Below are positions 21,489 through 34,584 of a stretch of DNA of 64,000 nt, piece by piece. Both the position numbers and the translations under genes were made by a program. Location: contig RHPI01003488.1 of NCBI GenBank assembly GCA_009103225.1, positions 223,427 to 287,426 on the forward strand, in the 5' to 3' direction. The notes under the pieces were generated by a model. The model saw nothing but the letters and a program-made list of their open reading frames with translations, did not search any database and was not told where the DNA came from. This stretch comes from Chlorokybus atmophyticus. Taxonomy: Eukaryota > Streptophyta > Chlorokybophyceae > Chlorokybales > Chlorokybaceae. How positions within the stretch are numbered: position 1 is the stretch's first letter; each line of letters opens with the position of its first letter.

Positions 21489-22705
21489 TTAATCAAGCGA
21501 CGTGTACGCCAAGTCATGAGTTTTATCAGCAAGGCCCGACACCATGAACATAGATTGCAGCTTGCCATAGATGCGGGCCAGCAACTTCGCTGGCACATGG
21601 CGCCTGTCGCCAAATGCGCGTTGCAAGTCTCTAAGCAAACCATCGCGCTTCTTGCCGGGGTTACGAAGTGCTATTGTGTGTATCCTACACAAAGCCGAAG
21701 AAGATGATGACTCTGCTCAGCACGATCTGCACCTTGGCATTGATCACCAAACCACACCATGATGCATCTGCTTTCACCACGGCCAGGGTGGAGGCATGCG
21801 CAGCCTTGGAGCGAGCAGCAAACAGGAAAATTGTCAATGTATGGCAGGACACGGATGCCTTGTACACGCCAACAGCGCACTAGTTGCTTCATCACCTTGG
21901 TGAATACGAAGCAAGCTGTGCTCAACCCTAAAGGCAATGAGCAAAAGTTATACACTTTGCCCGCAAATGAGAACCCCAAGTAGCCCCAGAAGGTGGGGTG
22001 TATGTCTATGATGGTATCCGAACTTCAAGTCCGTGGAGAACAACCAGTCCTCGGGCTGTAGCAAGTCTGGAATGCTGCGCACATCTTCATACTTGAACGG
22101 CGTGTTCACCAAGTAGGAGTTGACATAGCGCAAGTGCATGATGAGGCACAGCTTGCGGCCATCATTGACCACGTTGAGTGGGCACCACGAGGGGGGGGGG
22201 GGGGGGGGGGGGNNNNNNNNNNNNNNNNNNNNNNNNNNNNNNNNNNNNNNNNNNNNNNNNNNNNNNNNNNNNNNNNNNNNNNNNNNNNNNNNNNNNNNNN
22301 NNNNNNNNNNNNGGGGGGGGGGGGGGGGGGGGGCGGTCACACACTCTTGTGCGGCCCCGCTATGCACTAGGTTGGTGATGGCAGCCGCAGTGAAGTCCGC
22401 AAACTCATGCACACCCTTATGATTAGTAAATGCCCATTCGTGGGGTGGGTCAGCCGCCATAGTAGCTTGTACCCGTACTCCACCCATGAGAGCACCATAG
22501 TAGACTCGCAGAATTCACGCCATGCGGGCAGGGCATCACGCAGTCGATGACGCATGTAAGGCTCTTCAGCGATGAGGTTGGCAGGGACGCGAGCAAACTC
22601 ATGGTGCTTCATCCAGTCGTGAACAAGGTCCTCCTCTGAGCTAGTGTAGGCTACTGCACACGACCATGAAGTGTCCTCAACAACGGAGCTCAGCCAAAGC
22701 CTCAA
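21489..22705 (-). pseudogene. DIRS-like reverse transcriptase (copy 1)
   Basis: N-terminal part 22705-22367 (DALPAWREFCESTMVLSW, then GVHEFADFTAAAITNLVHSG), interrupted by the poly-G/N gap at 22191-22333. It continues LNVVNDGRKLCLIMHLRYVN, DWLFSTDLKFGYHH (catalytic Asp), SLPLGLSTACFVFTK and VLPYIDNFPV (YIDN in place of YIDD). The thumb region (KLLARIYGKLQSMF) is at 21692-21489. Several frameshifts. Confidence 0.82.
22191..22333. other. Assembly gap: poly-G, 100 N, poly-G
   Basis: G23, exactly 100 N (22213-22312), then G21. In DIRS copy 2 the matching site (about 45235) reads cactacgag, then seven G, then tgtaagacactc, with no missing DNA. The gap is therefore very likely an artefact at a natural G7 tract. 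Confidence 0.9.
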
Positions 22706-23040
22706 CGGTATGGTGACGGTAAAATGGCCACAAGTTGTGCAAACAGTGTCCGTATTGGGTTTTCTGTTTTGCTAAGCATGACATTATTGACCTCATTGTA
22801 ATATTGTCACAACGTGTCGTATTCCATTTAAGGGTGTTCTAAGACCCCCAGCAACAGTTACAAGCAAGATAGCGACTGTTTAAGTAGTGGATCACAAATC
22901 CAACACTTTCATTCACGCAGCTCGCAATTTGATTTACTAAATCAGCAGTTGCGAATACAGAAAAGTATTCCCCACCGGGTTATAGCATCAACAGTGCAAG
23001 TGTACAGCTACGAGGCTGTCACAACAGCTACAGAGCTGCG
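22706..23040 (-). other. Gag-pol spacer of DIRS copy 1
   Basis: No reading frame. It differs from the matching spacer in copy 2 (about 45560-45940) over most of its length and becomes alignable again near 22985 (gtgcaagtgtacagctac). Confidence 0.5.
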
Positions 23041-23048
23041 CAACCAAA

Positions 23049-24770
<1,722 letters not shown>

Positions 24771-24780
24771 CCTTCCTTCA

Positions 24781-24982
24781 AACCACACTCGCCACCCATG
24801 CCAAAAATGGCGCCGTGCTAGGGTTTCAAGCGACTAGATAAGGAGCTTGTGACTCACAACTCACTCTAGTGAGTGCTTGTGCCCCGAAGTGCCTAGGGCA
24901 CTAGGGGCACAAACGTCTCATAACTTATTAACAAGTTCTTGAGTTCATGGGCGCGCATTTCATGCGCTTCATGAACTCATAT
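24781..24982 (-). repeat. Split repeat A1 (copy 1)
   Basis: About 200 bp, direct repeat of 19226-19430, forming the 5' end of the element on the minus strand. Confidence 0.85.
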
Positions 24983-27540
24983 CAAAGCGCATCAGTCTAG
25001 CAAGTGCGTTTACGCTAAGGCTGTGGTTTAATAGTATAGGGATAAACACGCCTGTAGATGATCCAAGAGCTTCCATAATTGAGAGGTTTTCTCCATTATT
25101 GTCATCAATGGTGGGGATGACGAAAAATTGCAAGATGATATTCGCTTTTTGTTATTGTATGCACGCGATGCTACGAAAACCTTCCATGATGTTACATTAC
25201 TCAAATGGCATGGACAAGTTTGCGAACGCTCACACACCTATCTTAACAGGTAGCGGCTAAATTGAGATGTCCAGCAACATCGAGGGGTGGATGAGCAACA
25301 ACACGATGTGTTCGACATTGATATAGCCATTATGCGCTTGGCTCGTATTGCGCCTAATTTTTAAAACCCGAACACCTACTACTTGAATTGGCACATGTGG
25401 TTGGAGAACAAGTAGCTGCAAGCATAGTGGCAATAATCGCTTGGACTCTGGTGGTAGCGCCCGTGTTTGCCCCGCCATTAGACAGTACAATACTCTACAT
25501 GACTGTTGTCGGCATATACTCACGCGAGTGACATACTCACGCTCGTATGAAGTGGTCACGCGATTATCATGATGCTTGTGTTGTGCAACCCAAACTTGTG
25601 CACCGCGCCACATTGTTGCAATTTATGTGTAAGCCCTTAAATTAATTTCATGTGACGCTAGTGTCATCTAATAAACTTGTTGGACTGCAGTGTTTGAAAA
25701 CTGTTGTTGGCAATCCGCTGCATTCGACATGCATATACACCCTTGTATTAAAGATGTAGATTAATAGGGTCGTTGTATGCACCGACACAAGGATTATATG
25801 GCATGTGCATTTTACTAAAATTTGAAGACTCATAAATCAATGTCAAAAAGTAGCAGCCCTAGGTGGAATACCTAGATACGCTCTTAGAGGGGCGTATTCA
25901 CGTGCTCCACACATAGGTACGCTCTGTGTGTGAAGGGCGGGTAAGGCAAAACCCTGTCATAACAAAGCCAAGCACCCCATGCACACAGCAACCGAGCATC
26001 ACATTTCGATCATTAAACTTGAAACACCATACTAATCTACCCTGTTACACTTCTTTGTATTGCCTTTTCACTCGGCTACAGGTGAGTTAACAAGCTATAA
26101 ACGCCTTGTCGCCCACACAATGCTCCACACATCAAATTTGTTCGCCAAAAAGAACCCCAAGAGATACTGGCATATGCTAGTGGCATATGCTAACATGGTG
26201 TAACACATGTCACCTTAGCCCTACATATAACTAGACACTGTATTACATATGATGCACTGGTGTAGTACATGTTTTCGCGCTCATCATGTGTCACATTTGC
26301 AACTTGTTAGTTGATTAAGCCTATCACATAATCATTGATTAGCTTCATGTAAGCTGCCTATCAGTGCCTTGTCCAATTTATCATGAGCAACGCTGAAGAG
26401 ATTACGGATAGACTGTACGAGCAAACCACCTACATATCGCACACACCTAAGCAATTGAACTCGCATGTAATCATGATGTAAGTATGACCCCATGCTATAG
26501 TATTAATTGCTTGAACAATTGAGAGCAATTTGCATGGCTTAGTGAACGTGATATCACACCCCACTTAACCATAAAAGACTATGCATTATGGTCAAGTCAT
26601 AATTTGTTTATGTACCTTGCAGTGACATTCCCCCCCAATTTGAGAACGCTAACATCCTTGGCAGCTATTCATTTCAGCTGAAGGATTATTATAAGGGCTT
26701 AACTCAAGGTTGGTCACCCGCCCCCCGCATGACCGGCCCTGTTCAGGCCCATATTAGACAACCTCGCGCAGACCGCGCCAATACTAGCCCCACAGGTCGC
26801 ATCGCAACAAGCATTGTTAAGAACTGACGTACATGTATGCATCCTATCTTATATGTGCGCTCTTACCAGGGGAACACCAAGTGTAACATACAAGCATGTC
26901 AACACCAAAGGAAATATATTAAAATTCGACATGTATGCGCCACCTATAATGACTTAGATACTAAGCTAGTCAACATTAGAAAGAACTAGTCAACTCTGGT
27001 CAACATTGGGTTGTTTAAAGTCATCACTAGTCAACGGTTAAAGTTGAAGTTGACTATAACTGTCGTAACTCCCATAACGCCCATTGGCTGTATCTCCCGT
27101 AGCACAACCGCCGCCCATAGTGTAAGAAACATCAACAAGCTGATTGTACCATAGGCATACTATATTAACAAACCTTATACTTAACCCTCAACAGGCAGGT
27201 CGCAACTTGCCTCGCCAACTATATCGGTCAGTTTAATGCGACCGCCGTCAAGCATGCCGCGACCAACTAATAATGGCACTAATGTGATTATTCATAATGC
27301 TATTGGCTGAAGCAATGATTGCAAAAATCGTGTGCAAGGCAGAAAGCAAACCCGGATTTCAAGCTCCAATACCGATGTCACAATTCACTCAACCGTACAA
27401 GACTTGCTGTTATGGTCGATTCATGGTCTATGTATGTACCTTCCCATTACAATGACAGTTCCTTGAAACCAAACAAGGGTTCTGATTAAGTCTTAATAGA
27501 AACCAGATTTGTTGTGGTTCCGTGATCGGACCATCATATG
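24983..27540. other. Gene-free stretch with a decayed LTR
   Basis: No gene recognised. At about 26930-27200 there is a heavily decayed minus-strand TR-GAG LTR (gtcaac/gtcaactctggtcaac series, cgtaactcccataac, gctgattgtacca). The rest, including several minus frames of about 60-118 codons, has no domain signal. Confidence 0.5.
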
Positions 27541-27840
27541 GAGTATTGGCTAATATTCGCTTGCCGACATTACCGGCTAACAGCGCGTGACACTGGCCAT
27601 TGGTGAACCTGCCATTGCAGATGCAAGCGGGCCTTAATCGCGCCATCAGCCAGCACCCTTTACATATAGCATAGCCCCGTTTTGCACATTGGGTAGCTGA
27701 TTCAGTATGCCTTACAAAGCGCCGGCGCTGTAAACTTGCACGCCGTAATGGTAGTAGTTGTTGTTGTTGTGCTTGAGCTGAGCAGCAACGACGGCGGCGG
27801 CGGCGCTGACCTTGTTGTTGATGAGTGTGTTGAGGTGTTT
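27541..27840 (+). repeat. Split repeat A1 of PAT-3
   Basis: Matches 36173-36440: shared tgccgac, ctgccattgca, cagc.tgcaccct, gccggcgct.taa.cttgcacgccgta and gagcagcaa.. runs, then GGC-rich DNA. Roughly 70-75% alike by eye. Confidence 0.6.
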
Positions 27841-27870
27841 TGCTGCTAGCTGCACAATTTAAATTGGGAG

Positions 27871-28716
27871 TTGCATGAGACCGGAAACATGGTTATGGGG
27901 AACGGGGGGGATGGTGGTGAAGTTCGGTTGGAGCACATGCAGCGCCAGAGCATGGCCCGTTCGCATATGCTGCCACTCCCCAACCCGCTGCACATTCAGC
28001 AACGCCGGTTACAGCTGCAGGCATTTTGGCAAAGCTTAAGGGAGGACCCGTCCTCACTAAGTTCTGCACAGCAGAGGACGCCGCGCTCAAGATATGAAAA
28101 GACGCTCAGCCTGTCACCCCACCTTTTGGCCGCTGGTGGAGTCCCTAACGCTCCAAATGAAGCTCGCCTTGCATAGGAGCTCCACTTATACCCCGCTGTG
28201 CGGTCGCGTCTGCGAGCTGTGGACAGGCAGAAACACACGGAATGGGTGAAGGTGAAGGTAGAGTCAATACTTGTGCCCATAACGCATGACCATTCGCCTG
28301 CCTGCGGCATCAGTCTGCTGCATCCTCCCGAGGGTATTTATGACGTGCGCTTAGCGGTTGCGTCCACGCTCGTATGGCTACCGGATGCTGCTCCCAATGC
28401 TACTCACTTTGTTGGTGATGCTAAGGGACATCTGCCCAAGATTCCACGTCTGCAGCGTGCGAAGGATGTTGATGATGACACCGACCAGGCGCCACCTCTA
28501 CCGGACACCACCCCGGTTTGTGATGATGGTAATGTCATTATGGCCATGAATGGATGTATCCTCAAGTTCATGCACAAATCGCGCCAGTATGCCTTCTGGG
28601 ACCTGGCTCGTGGCAAGAACTTGAGCTTCAAAGAGAAGCGCCTACTGGACAACATGCAGGGTTTTACGTTTCACGATGACCCCCTTTTATCGTACATATT
28701 ATATCAGCCGTATCAG
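27871..28716 (+). pseudogene. PAT-3 first ORF (gag-like), exon 1
   Basis: One frame from the ATG at 27871 to a GT splice site at 28717, broken only by a TAG at 28174-28176 (RLA-stop-ELHLYP). About 282 codons. No domain recognised; the C-terminal part is well balanced in composition (YAFWDLARGKNLSFKEKRLL) and looks like real protein. Its place directly after A1 suggests ORF1/gag of PAT-3. It could be an unrelated host gene. Confidence 0.5.
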
Positions 28717-28764
28717 GTAATAACGGCAGTATTTGTGCGGTCCCCATTATGCTGATGTATTTAG
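28717..28764 (+). other. Probable 48-bp spliceosomal intron
   Basis: CAG|GTAATA at the left, a ctgat branch-like motif at about 28751-28755 and TTTAG| at the right. Phase 0. Its removal takes out the TGA and TAG at 28753-28764 and joins two open stretches in one frame. DIRS elements are known to carry introns more often than other retrotransposons. Confidence 0.55.
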
Positions 28765-28907
28765 AATGCGGCCGCAAGCTTGTTTGGCAGGGCTAAGGTG
28801 GGCAAGATGTTCAATGAGCGCAAGCTCGTTGCGCAAGTTGATGCCTTGTACAGTGAGCAAGCTCGAGCCTGCATGCGAAACCGCCCTCCCGAGCAGCTAA
28901 GCTGTGG
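28765..28907 (+). pseudogene. PAT-3 first ORF, exon 2
   Basis: Continues in the same frame after the intron: SLFGRAKVGKMFNERKLVA, YSEQARACMRNRPPEQLSCG. The frame stays open to about 28950, but the natural end may be a second splice donor near 28907 (gtg|gtaaca). Nothing clearly homologous follows before the tandem-repeat DNA. Confidence 0.45.
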
Positions 28908-28913
28908 TAACAC

Positions 28914-29502
28914 GTGCATGTTTTTGTGGCGTGCTGTGCCTACCAGGCATTAGGCTTGTTACAAGCCGTACCTTCATGGCAGGTGGTGGGGCTTGTTTGG
29001 ACGTGCTTGGCAGCTATGGGTTGGGGCGCTTGCGGGTGTGCGCAGCTGCATTCATATGCGTGTCCGTATGCTAGCACGTGCAGCTGCGTTGGTGTTCGCT
29101 TCAAGCTAATGTTTACAGCTGCTGCATCCTGTGTCATGTCACCATTAATCCAACATATGAGCATGTACACACGCACACATATTGCTTTACGGTTGTGTTT
29201 GAGTTCATTAAAGCATGTGTGCGCAGCTACTGCGTCGTGTGTCATATTGCTATTGATTCATCATAGGTGCGTGTACAGCTGCATTGGTGTCTGCCATAAG
29301 CATGTGTTGCACCGAATGCATGTGCGATTGCGTGTATGTTCACTTCAAGCAGGTGTGTGCTACTACGTGATGCATCTTATCACCGTTGATTTAGCACCGT
29401 CCGCGTGCAGCTGCATTTGTGTCCGCCCTAAGCTTGTGTGCACACCTGCCGCATTGGTATACGTTCAAGTATGTTTGCAGCGGTAGTGGCACGCGTTGTG
29501 TG
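28914..29502 (+). repeat. Degenerate tandem repeat, about 65-bp spacing
   Basis: The word gcagctgc.ttggtgt.cgc..ttcaagc/ataagc recurs near 29077, 29272 and 29407, with shorter copies between. The 190-codon Cys/Val-rich open frame across it is a by-product of the repeat. Similar words continue after TR-GAG copy c (31250-31440). Confidence 0.55.
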
Positions 29503-29882
29503 TGTTGAGACCTAGTGATGCGCCCACTGTGTGTGTAGTTGCCTCTTACATACAAGTGTGCACACAGTAAAGACAAGTGCAGCAAGCACGCCAACGACCG
29601 AGACAATGTGCGACCCGCTATAGTAAGCAATATACAGTGTCTTATATATCATGCTACTAAGCACTAGTCCACTTCACGCAATGTTGGTCAAAGTCAACAC
29701 TAATCAACACTTGTGAATGGTTGAAGTCAATGGTCAAAGTTAAAGTCGATCATGGTTAACCATAACTGCCGTAACTCCTGTAACTCTCATACCTCCCGTA
29801 ACTATAAAGGTTAAGCTGATCATACCAACTACATGTAGGCGCCGCCTATACATGTACTTTCAACAACCTATAACGTTTAACA
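29503..29882 (-). repeat. TR-GAG copy c 3' LTR
   Basis: 380 bp, runs tgttgagacctag to gtttaaca on the plus strand, followed by the 3' tail (cactcccacgcgagcagc). Confidence 0.82.
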
Positions 29883-30096
29883 CTCCCACGCGAGCAGCTT
29901 GACCTTGAACTCCAAGTTCTTCTCGCAAGCTTACCCACCTGAACTTACTCCATTGAACACTCCCACGGATGTGTTGCTCCCATGGACTGGATGCTTGTCT
30001 CCATAACACTATCTTTCTCCTCGTGCTGCCAGTAGAACTACAAGGTTCCAGCACTCCTTGTTTCCTGCGCATAGTTGTTGCATCAGGTTCCACCAC
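29860..30096 (-). other. Conserved 3' tail frame of TR-GAG (copy c)
   Basis: A 78-codon frame matching 16786-17004 (MRRKQGVLEP, ASSPWEQHIRGSV, REELGV). Ends at the 3' LTR. Confidence 0.4.
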
Positions 30097-30099
30097 ACC

Positions 30100-30739
30100 A
30101 CATCTGAGGACTCCAACTTAGTCACTAGCGTAGCAAAGCTCTTTCCCAAGCCAGCTAAAACTGCCTACATTACCTCCTCTTCCTTTCATTGTGGCCCACT
30201 GCTGCAAGGTCTTGCCAAAGCTCCCTTGCACGCGAGATGTACTTTTGGATTGGCTCATTGTGCTCCATCATCACAAGTGTCAGCTTGCGTCTCAGCTGCA
30301 ACTTGCGCGAGTTGTTGTTGGCCTTAAAGAGGGTGTTGAAGACCTCCCACGCCTCACATCCAGTCATGCAATCCGCAATAAGTAGGAGATGGAAGTCTTT
30401 AACGTGCAAGCCTATCAGCGCAAAAGCTGATTGTGAGCTCTTGATCCAAATATCAGCGTCACCTGTTCTTGGCCGCAATGATGTGGTTTAATCTTGCAAT
30501 CCACAACAAGAGGTGAGTTGGAAGTCTTTGACGTGCAAGCCTATTGGCGCAAAAGCTGATTGTGAGTTCTGTGTCCAGGTATCAGCGTCACCTGTTCTTG
30601 GCCGCAATGATGTGGAGGAGGTGGGGTTAGCAAAACTCCAGAGCTTCTTGTGAATCAGCAACAACTTCATCTTCAGTGACCATGAAGCGTAGTTGTGCAG
30701 ATCAAGGGACTTGATGGGCATCCTATTTGTGTTAGCCAT
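30100..30739 (-). pseudogene. TR-GAG copy c gag
   Basis: Starts at the ATG at 30739: MANTNRMPIKSLDLHNYASW, a copia-type gag (UBN2) N-terminus. A diverged 129-bp tandem duplication (copies offset 30391 and 30520) repeats the codons for GLHVKDF and breaks the frame. The downstream half (30478-30170) reads CEAWEVFNTLFKANNNS and YISRARELWQDLAAVGH. Zinc knuckle deleted. Related to the gag of the copia element at 48838. Confidence 0.78.
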
Positions 30740-30861
30740 TGCTTGCTACATAATAGTACAACTCACCCTCTCCCCAAGAACACTCTACTAGTAGGCGCCT
30801 ATGCTCAACACTTTCTCTCACTACCACAAGCAATCACACAAGCGATTGCAGGCCCATAACC

Positions 30862-31240
30862 TATTGAGCTTTAGTGATGCGCCAGTGTGTGTGTATTTGC
30901 CTCTTGCATACAAGTGTGCACACACCAGGGACAAGTGCAGCAAGCACGCCAACTATAGACACAATGTGCGACCTACTGTATTAAGTAGTATACAGTGTTT
31001 TGTAAACTATGCTATTAAGCACTAGTCAACTCTAGTCAACTCTGGTCAAAGTCAACACTAGTCAACACTAGTTAATGATCAAAGTCAACGGTTAAAGGCA
31101 AAGTTGATCATGGTTGACCATAACTGCCGTAACTTCTGTACCTCTCGTAACTCCCATAACTATAGAGGTTAAGCTGATCGTATGAACTACATGTAGGCGC
31201 CGCCTATACATGTACTTTCAACAACCTATGAGGTTTAACA
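30862..31240 (-). repeat. TR-GAG copy c 5' LTR
   Basis: 379 bp, partner of 29503-29882. The first base pair is mutated (tattgag in place of tgttgag). Confidence 0.82.
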
Positions 31241-31465
31241 ATGTCGCCGCTTATTCAATATGCGTCCGTGAGTAGCTGCGTGTTGTGTCCACCTTCAAGC
31301 GTATGTGCGCAGCTGGTGCGTGCTGATGAGGGCTTTTGTGTCAGCACCAGCCGTCTGTGCGTGTACCGGATGTGCGCATGTGTGCCACTGTTGCTTTAAG
31401 TAGCTTGCTAGCGTGCAGCTGCAAGCAGCCATTGTGCATCGAGTGGGTCAAGTAGTACTTTTATA

Positions 31466-31880
31466 ATGGCCGGAGGGGTTAAACCTGCAGTTCACGCCAT
31501 CTGGTGCGCGGTGTATGCGCATGTAGCACACCCAGTTCATGTGCTATCTCAATATTGCGTGCTGCGTGCAGGCAGCAACGTGGCCGCTCTACTAGGGGGG
31601 GCCAGCAAAGAGATGGTAAGGGTGTTTTGCAACAAGACACCCACTACTCTAAGAAAGGCCCATCATGGTGGTGGCCTGCTCCTCCCAATCACGATTGTGG
31701 TCAATTGAACGGACGCGGACGCGGACGAGGCGCTCAGCAGTATCTGTCAGGCCTTTCCTACCCTCCTTATGGCCGGTGGCCAGCGCCACCTATTGCATGG
31801 TAAGGTCCACCTCCATGGGTGAAGACGGAGGAGCACCTTGCCCACACACGCAAGTGGTGCGCATGCTATTATCTTAAGGT
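31466..31880 (+). pseudogene. Possible end of the PAT-3 gag
   Basis: A frame with a basic Gly/Arg stretch (NGRGRGRGAQQYLSGL, PPYGRWPAPP) at about 31700-31803. Such Gly/Arg ends are common just before the gag stop of DIRS elements. It lies between the TR-GAG insertion and the RT. No zinc knuckle. Confidence 0.3.
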
Positions 31881-32828
31881 ATTGTCACTAGTTTTGGAGC
31901 CGGCAAAAGTTTGTAGAGTGTACATTTGCAGGGTTGTTTATATTTTGCGGTAGTGTGTGCTGAGAACCATCACGCGTGCACATGTGTTTGATATACCGTA
32001 GATGACATGCAGCTTGCGCAGGGCATCGATAAGCGCTATAAGCCCCAAGTGTAATACATTATACTATGAGATGACAATGTGCTGAGCCGGTGTTGTGCTA
32101 GTAGGACACTTAATGACAGCCATGACTTCAATCATAATGAGCTTATAGCACACAACATGACTATACCAGCTCCATTAAAATCGGTGCTGCTATTGTGCAT
32201 CAATCACCACAACTTGCAGCAGGCTTCACAAAATTAAACTGCCGTTTTTAAGCTGCCATATGCTTCGCATGCTGGCAATCCGCCATGTTTAAAGGCGGCT
32301 ACTACAGTCAAACGCCCCCTGAGCGCCATAGTGACGAGCAATGCCTCAACGGCTTTGAGCGAGCAATTAATTTATTGTGAGAAGTATGCCACGCATGCAG
32401 ACTTTCCCCTATTTACAGTCCCTGAAGTCCCAGACTTACTGGGCACTTAAATACAGCAACCATTGCTGCATCGCGTTTAGTTGCCAGCATTACTACCCAC
32501 AAAGCTTGCGGAGCCACCACCCGCCAATGCGAAGGTGTTTTGCTCAAATGTTAAGCAAGAGCATTTTGTGCGTGAACTCTGATGTAAGCTTAACAAGGTG
32601 CAAACCGAGCCAATGGATCCTTAGTGTGACGAGCATTGGTGGCAGCACGTTGTGCGCTCAGCAACACCAGATAGCAATCACTTTATGGCTGCTACATCTT
32701 GTCAAAGGCAAGCAGTGTTGCGCACGTGGTTGATCACTGACAAGATAATAGGTGTTCTTTGCTACGCTAGTTGAGTCAACGATACAAGTTGAGTTGGGTG
32801 GGCATAATGAAAACGCAGCAAAAGAAAG

Positions 32829-33720
32829 TTGAAAGAGGTGAAGCAGATGTTGCTGCAAGAGGATTGCATTACCGATTATGTAATGCAAAGGGAAGCTCCA
32901 ACATCAATAAAATTTTGCAATAGGCGATCAGCTACACAGCACCGAGCCTTTTTTTTGCTAAAGGATTTGAACAATTTGATGCATTCAGGAGCAATGTCTG
33001 CTCAAAACCCGATGCAAGATGTGAAGGTAATTGCAGGATTTGGAGTGGTTGAAAATGATAGCGCCAAGCTGCACCTCATTATGAATTTGAGATATATTAA
33101 TGCAATTTCAGCACATACTCCCTTCAGTTATTAGCACCGGGATGATGCGTTGCTGTACACGCAAAGGCTATCATTAAGTGACAGCGGACTTGAAATTAGG
33201 CTATTAAAATGTCCCAATATATGCAGATAGCAAGCCCTATTTGGCAACCTGCAAGAGTTGTACACCAATGGAATGTGCTACCGTTTGGCCTCAGCCAAGC
33301 CTGTTTACAAAGCTTATGTCTACAATCTGCACACCCTTGCGCAAGCTAGGCATAGGCTGTTCACCATATATTGATGACATGCATCTCAGCCATGTCAATT
33401 GCAGCCATATGTGCTGGCGCATCTTGCAATTATTGCGGCTGTTCAAAATTTTGAGCATGTTTGTCACCCTGCAGAAGTGCGTACTTTGGCCGCAACCACC
33501 TATGTCGCTATTAGGCCTGCTTTTGGTCACCGAGTGTGGTGTGTTCTGCATACCCTTTAACAAATTGCAGCGATTGTTGGAGCCAACGCACAAGTTGATG
33601 AGCGCAAATGTGATGACAAAGTGCATGGTGGCACAGGTAGCAGGCAGGCTGGTGGCAATGACGTTGGCCTTAGCTCCCACATACTTATATGCGCGCTGGC
33701 TGCTATAGATAACCGCTGAT
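32829..33720 (+). pseudogene. PAT-3 reverse transcriptase
   Basis: DIRS-type RT broken by shifts. VVENDSAKLHLIMNLRYINA at 33046-33105 corresponds to VVNDGRKLCLIMHLRYVN of DIRS copy 1. The YIDDM box at 33367-33381 follows FTKLMSTICTPLRKLGIGCSP. The thumb region (CMVAQVAGRLVAMTLAL) ends near 33708. The two parts are in different frames. Confidence 0.7.
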
Positions 33721-33785
33721 CACTATAATTAAGATGAAGAGGTTACACCGCCGTCGTTGTTGGTGGACATTTGTTTGTGACTGCA

Positions 33786-34580
33786 GCGAAATGTGCCGGC
33801 ATTAAATGGCTCGGCGTGCTAAAAGCCGCCAATGGCACATGAGTTGCGCGTGGATGCATCTGACACCATTGGCTGGGGTGCTACAGGCCCATGGGCGGCG
33901 ACGGTGGGAACTTTGCTCCTTGGCAATATGGTCTGCCTTGAGTAGCGAAGGAGGCATTAGCATATGTGGATGCCCGTTTAGAGTTAATACAACAGCAACT
34001 AGTGTTGCATTATGCCACTAAAAGGATTGCTGGCGCTTGCTAACTTGCCGTGGCTATGCTGACAAAGTTGACAGCATTGTACATAGCTTTGCAAATGGCA
34101 TTGCACTGTTGATGGCAAGTTTTTTGGGGAATAAGATTTTGCGGTCTGTATGGTTTTGGAGCCACGCGCGCATTTGGCAATTTGAGGATGCGCTCTCGAA
34201 GCTGCCAATCCAGGGGAATTGAGCACTAATAGACACACCCACTGCATGTGTCTAGTTCTTATTTAGCAAGCCTTGTGTGAATGGGTTTGCAGCGAACAGG
34301 AACGCCTCATCTGCAGCGTTCATGGCGGCGGCATCGGCACAGCTGTGGCCAATGCCGGGCAATGTGGGCAATGCACTCACCTCCAATTGAGGCAAGCTTG
34401 GATGGAGGCGGGCAAGGGACTCTTATGGTTTCACCCTCCTATGACCCTCCTGCATCAAGCAATCACATCGTTTATGCATTACCAGCTGCCAGCTATTGTG
34501 CTGCTACCAAAATGGCACTTTAATGTATGGTGGCATGCTGTCATGGTGTCTGGTGCAAGCAAGACATGCGCCATATAGGC
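33786..34580 (+). pseudogene. PAT-3 RNase H
   Basis: ELRVDASDTIGWGATGPW at 33841-33894 carries the first catalytic Asp. Further on, in other frames, are PMPGNVGNALTSN (about 34350) and PKWHFNVWWHAVM (about 34507-34545), the DIRS-type Trp-Trp C-terminal block. Stops throughout. Confidence 0.6.
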
Positions 34581-34584
34581 AAGC

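Larger units (their letters stand above)
29503..31240 (-). mobile_element. TR-GAG copy c
   Basis: Minus strand: LTRs 29503-29882 and 30862-31240, initiator-tRNA primer site at 30851-30861 (complement of GGTTATGGGCC), gag, and the conserved 3' tail. Shorter than copies b and d because the zinc-knuckle and spacer part is deleted between 30097 and 30110. Inserted in PAT-3. No clear target duplication. Confidence 0.82.

Noticed and set aside
28914-29486. 190-codon Cys/Val-rich open frame
   Set aside because: It runs over a degenerate tandem repeat and has no domain. The openness comes from repeated words without stops.
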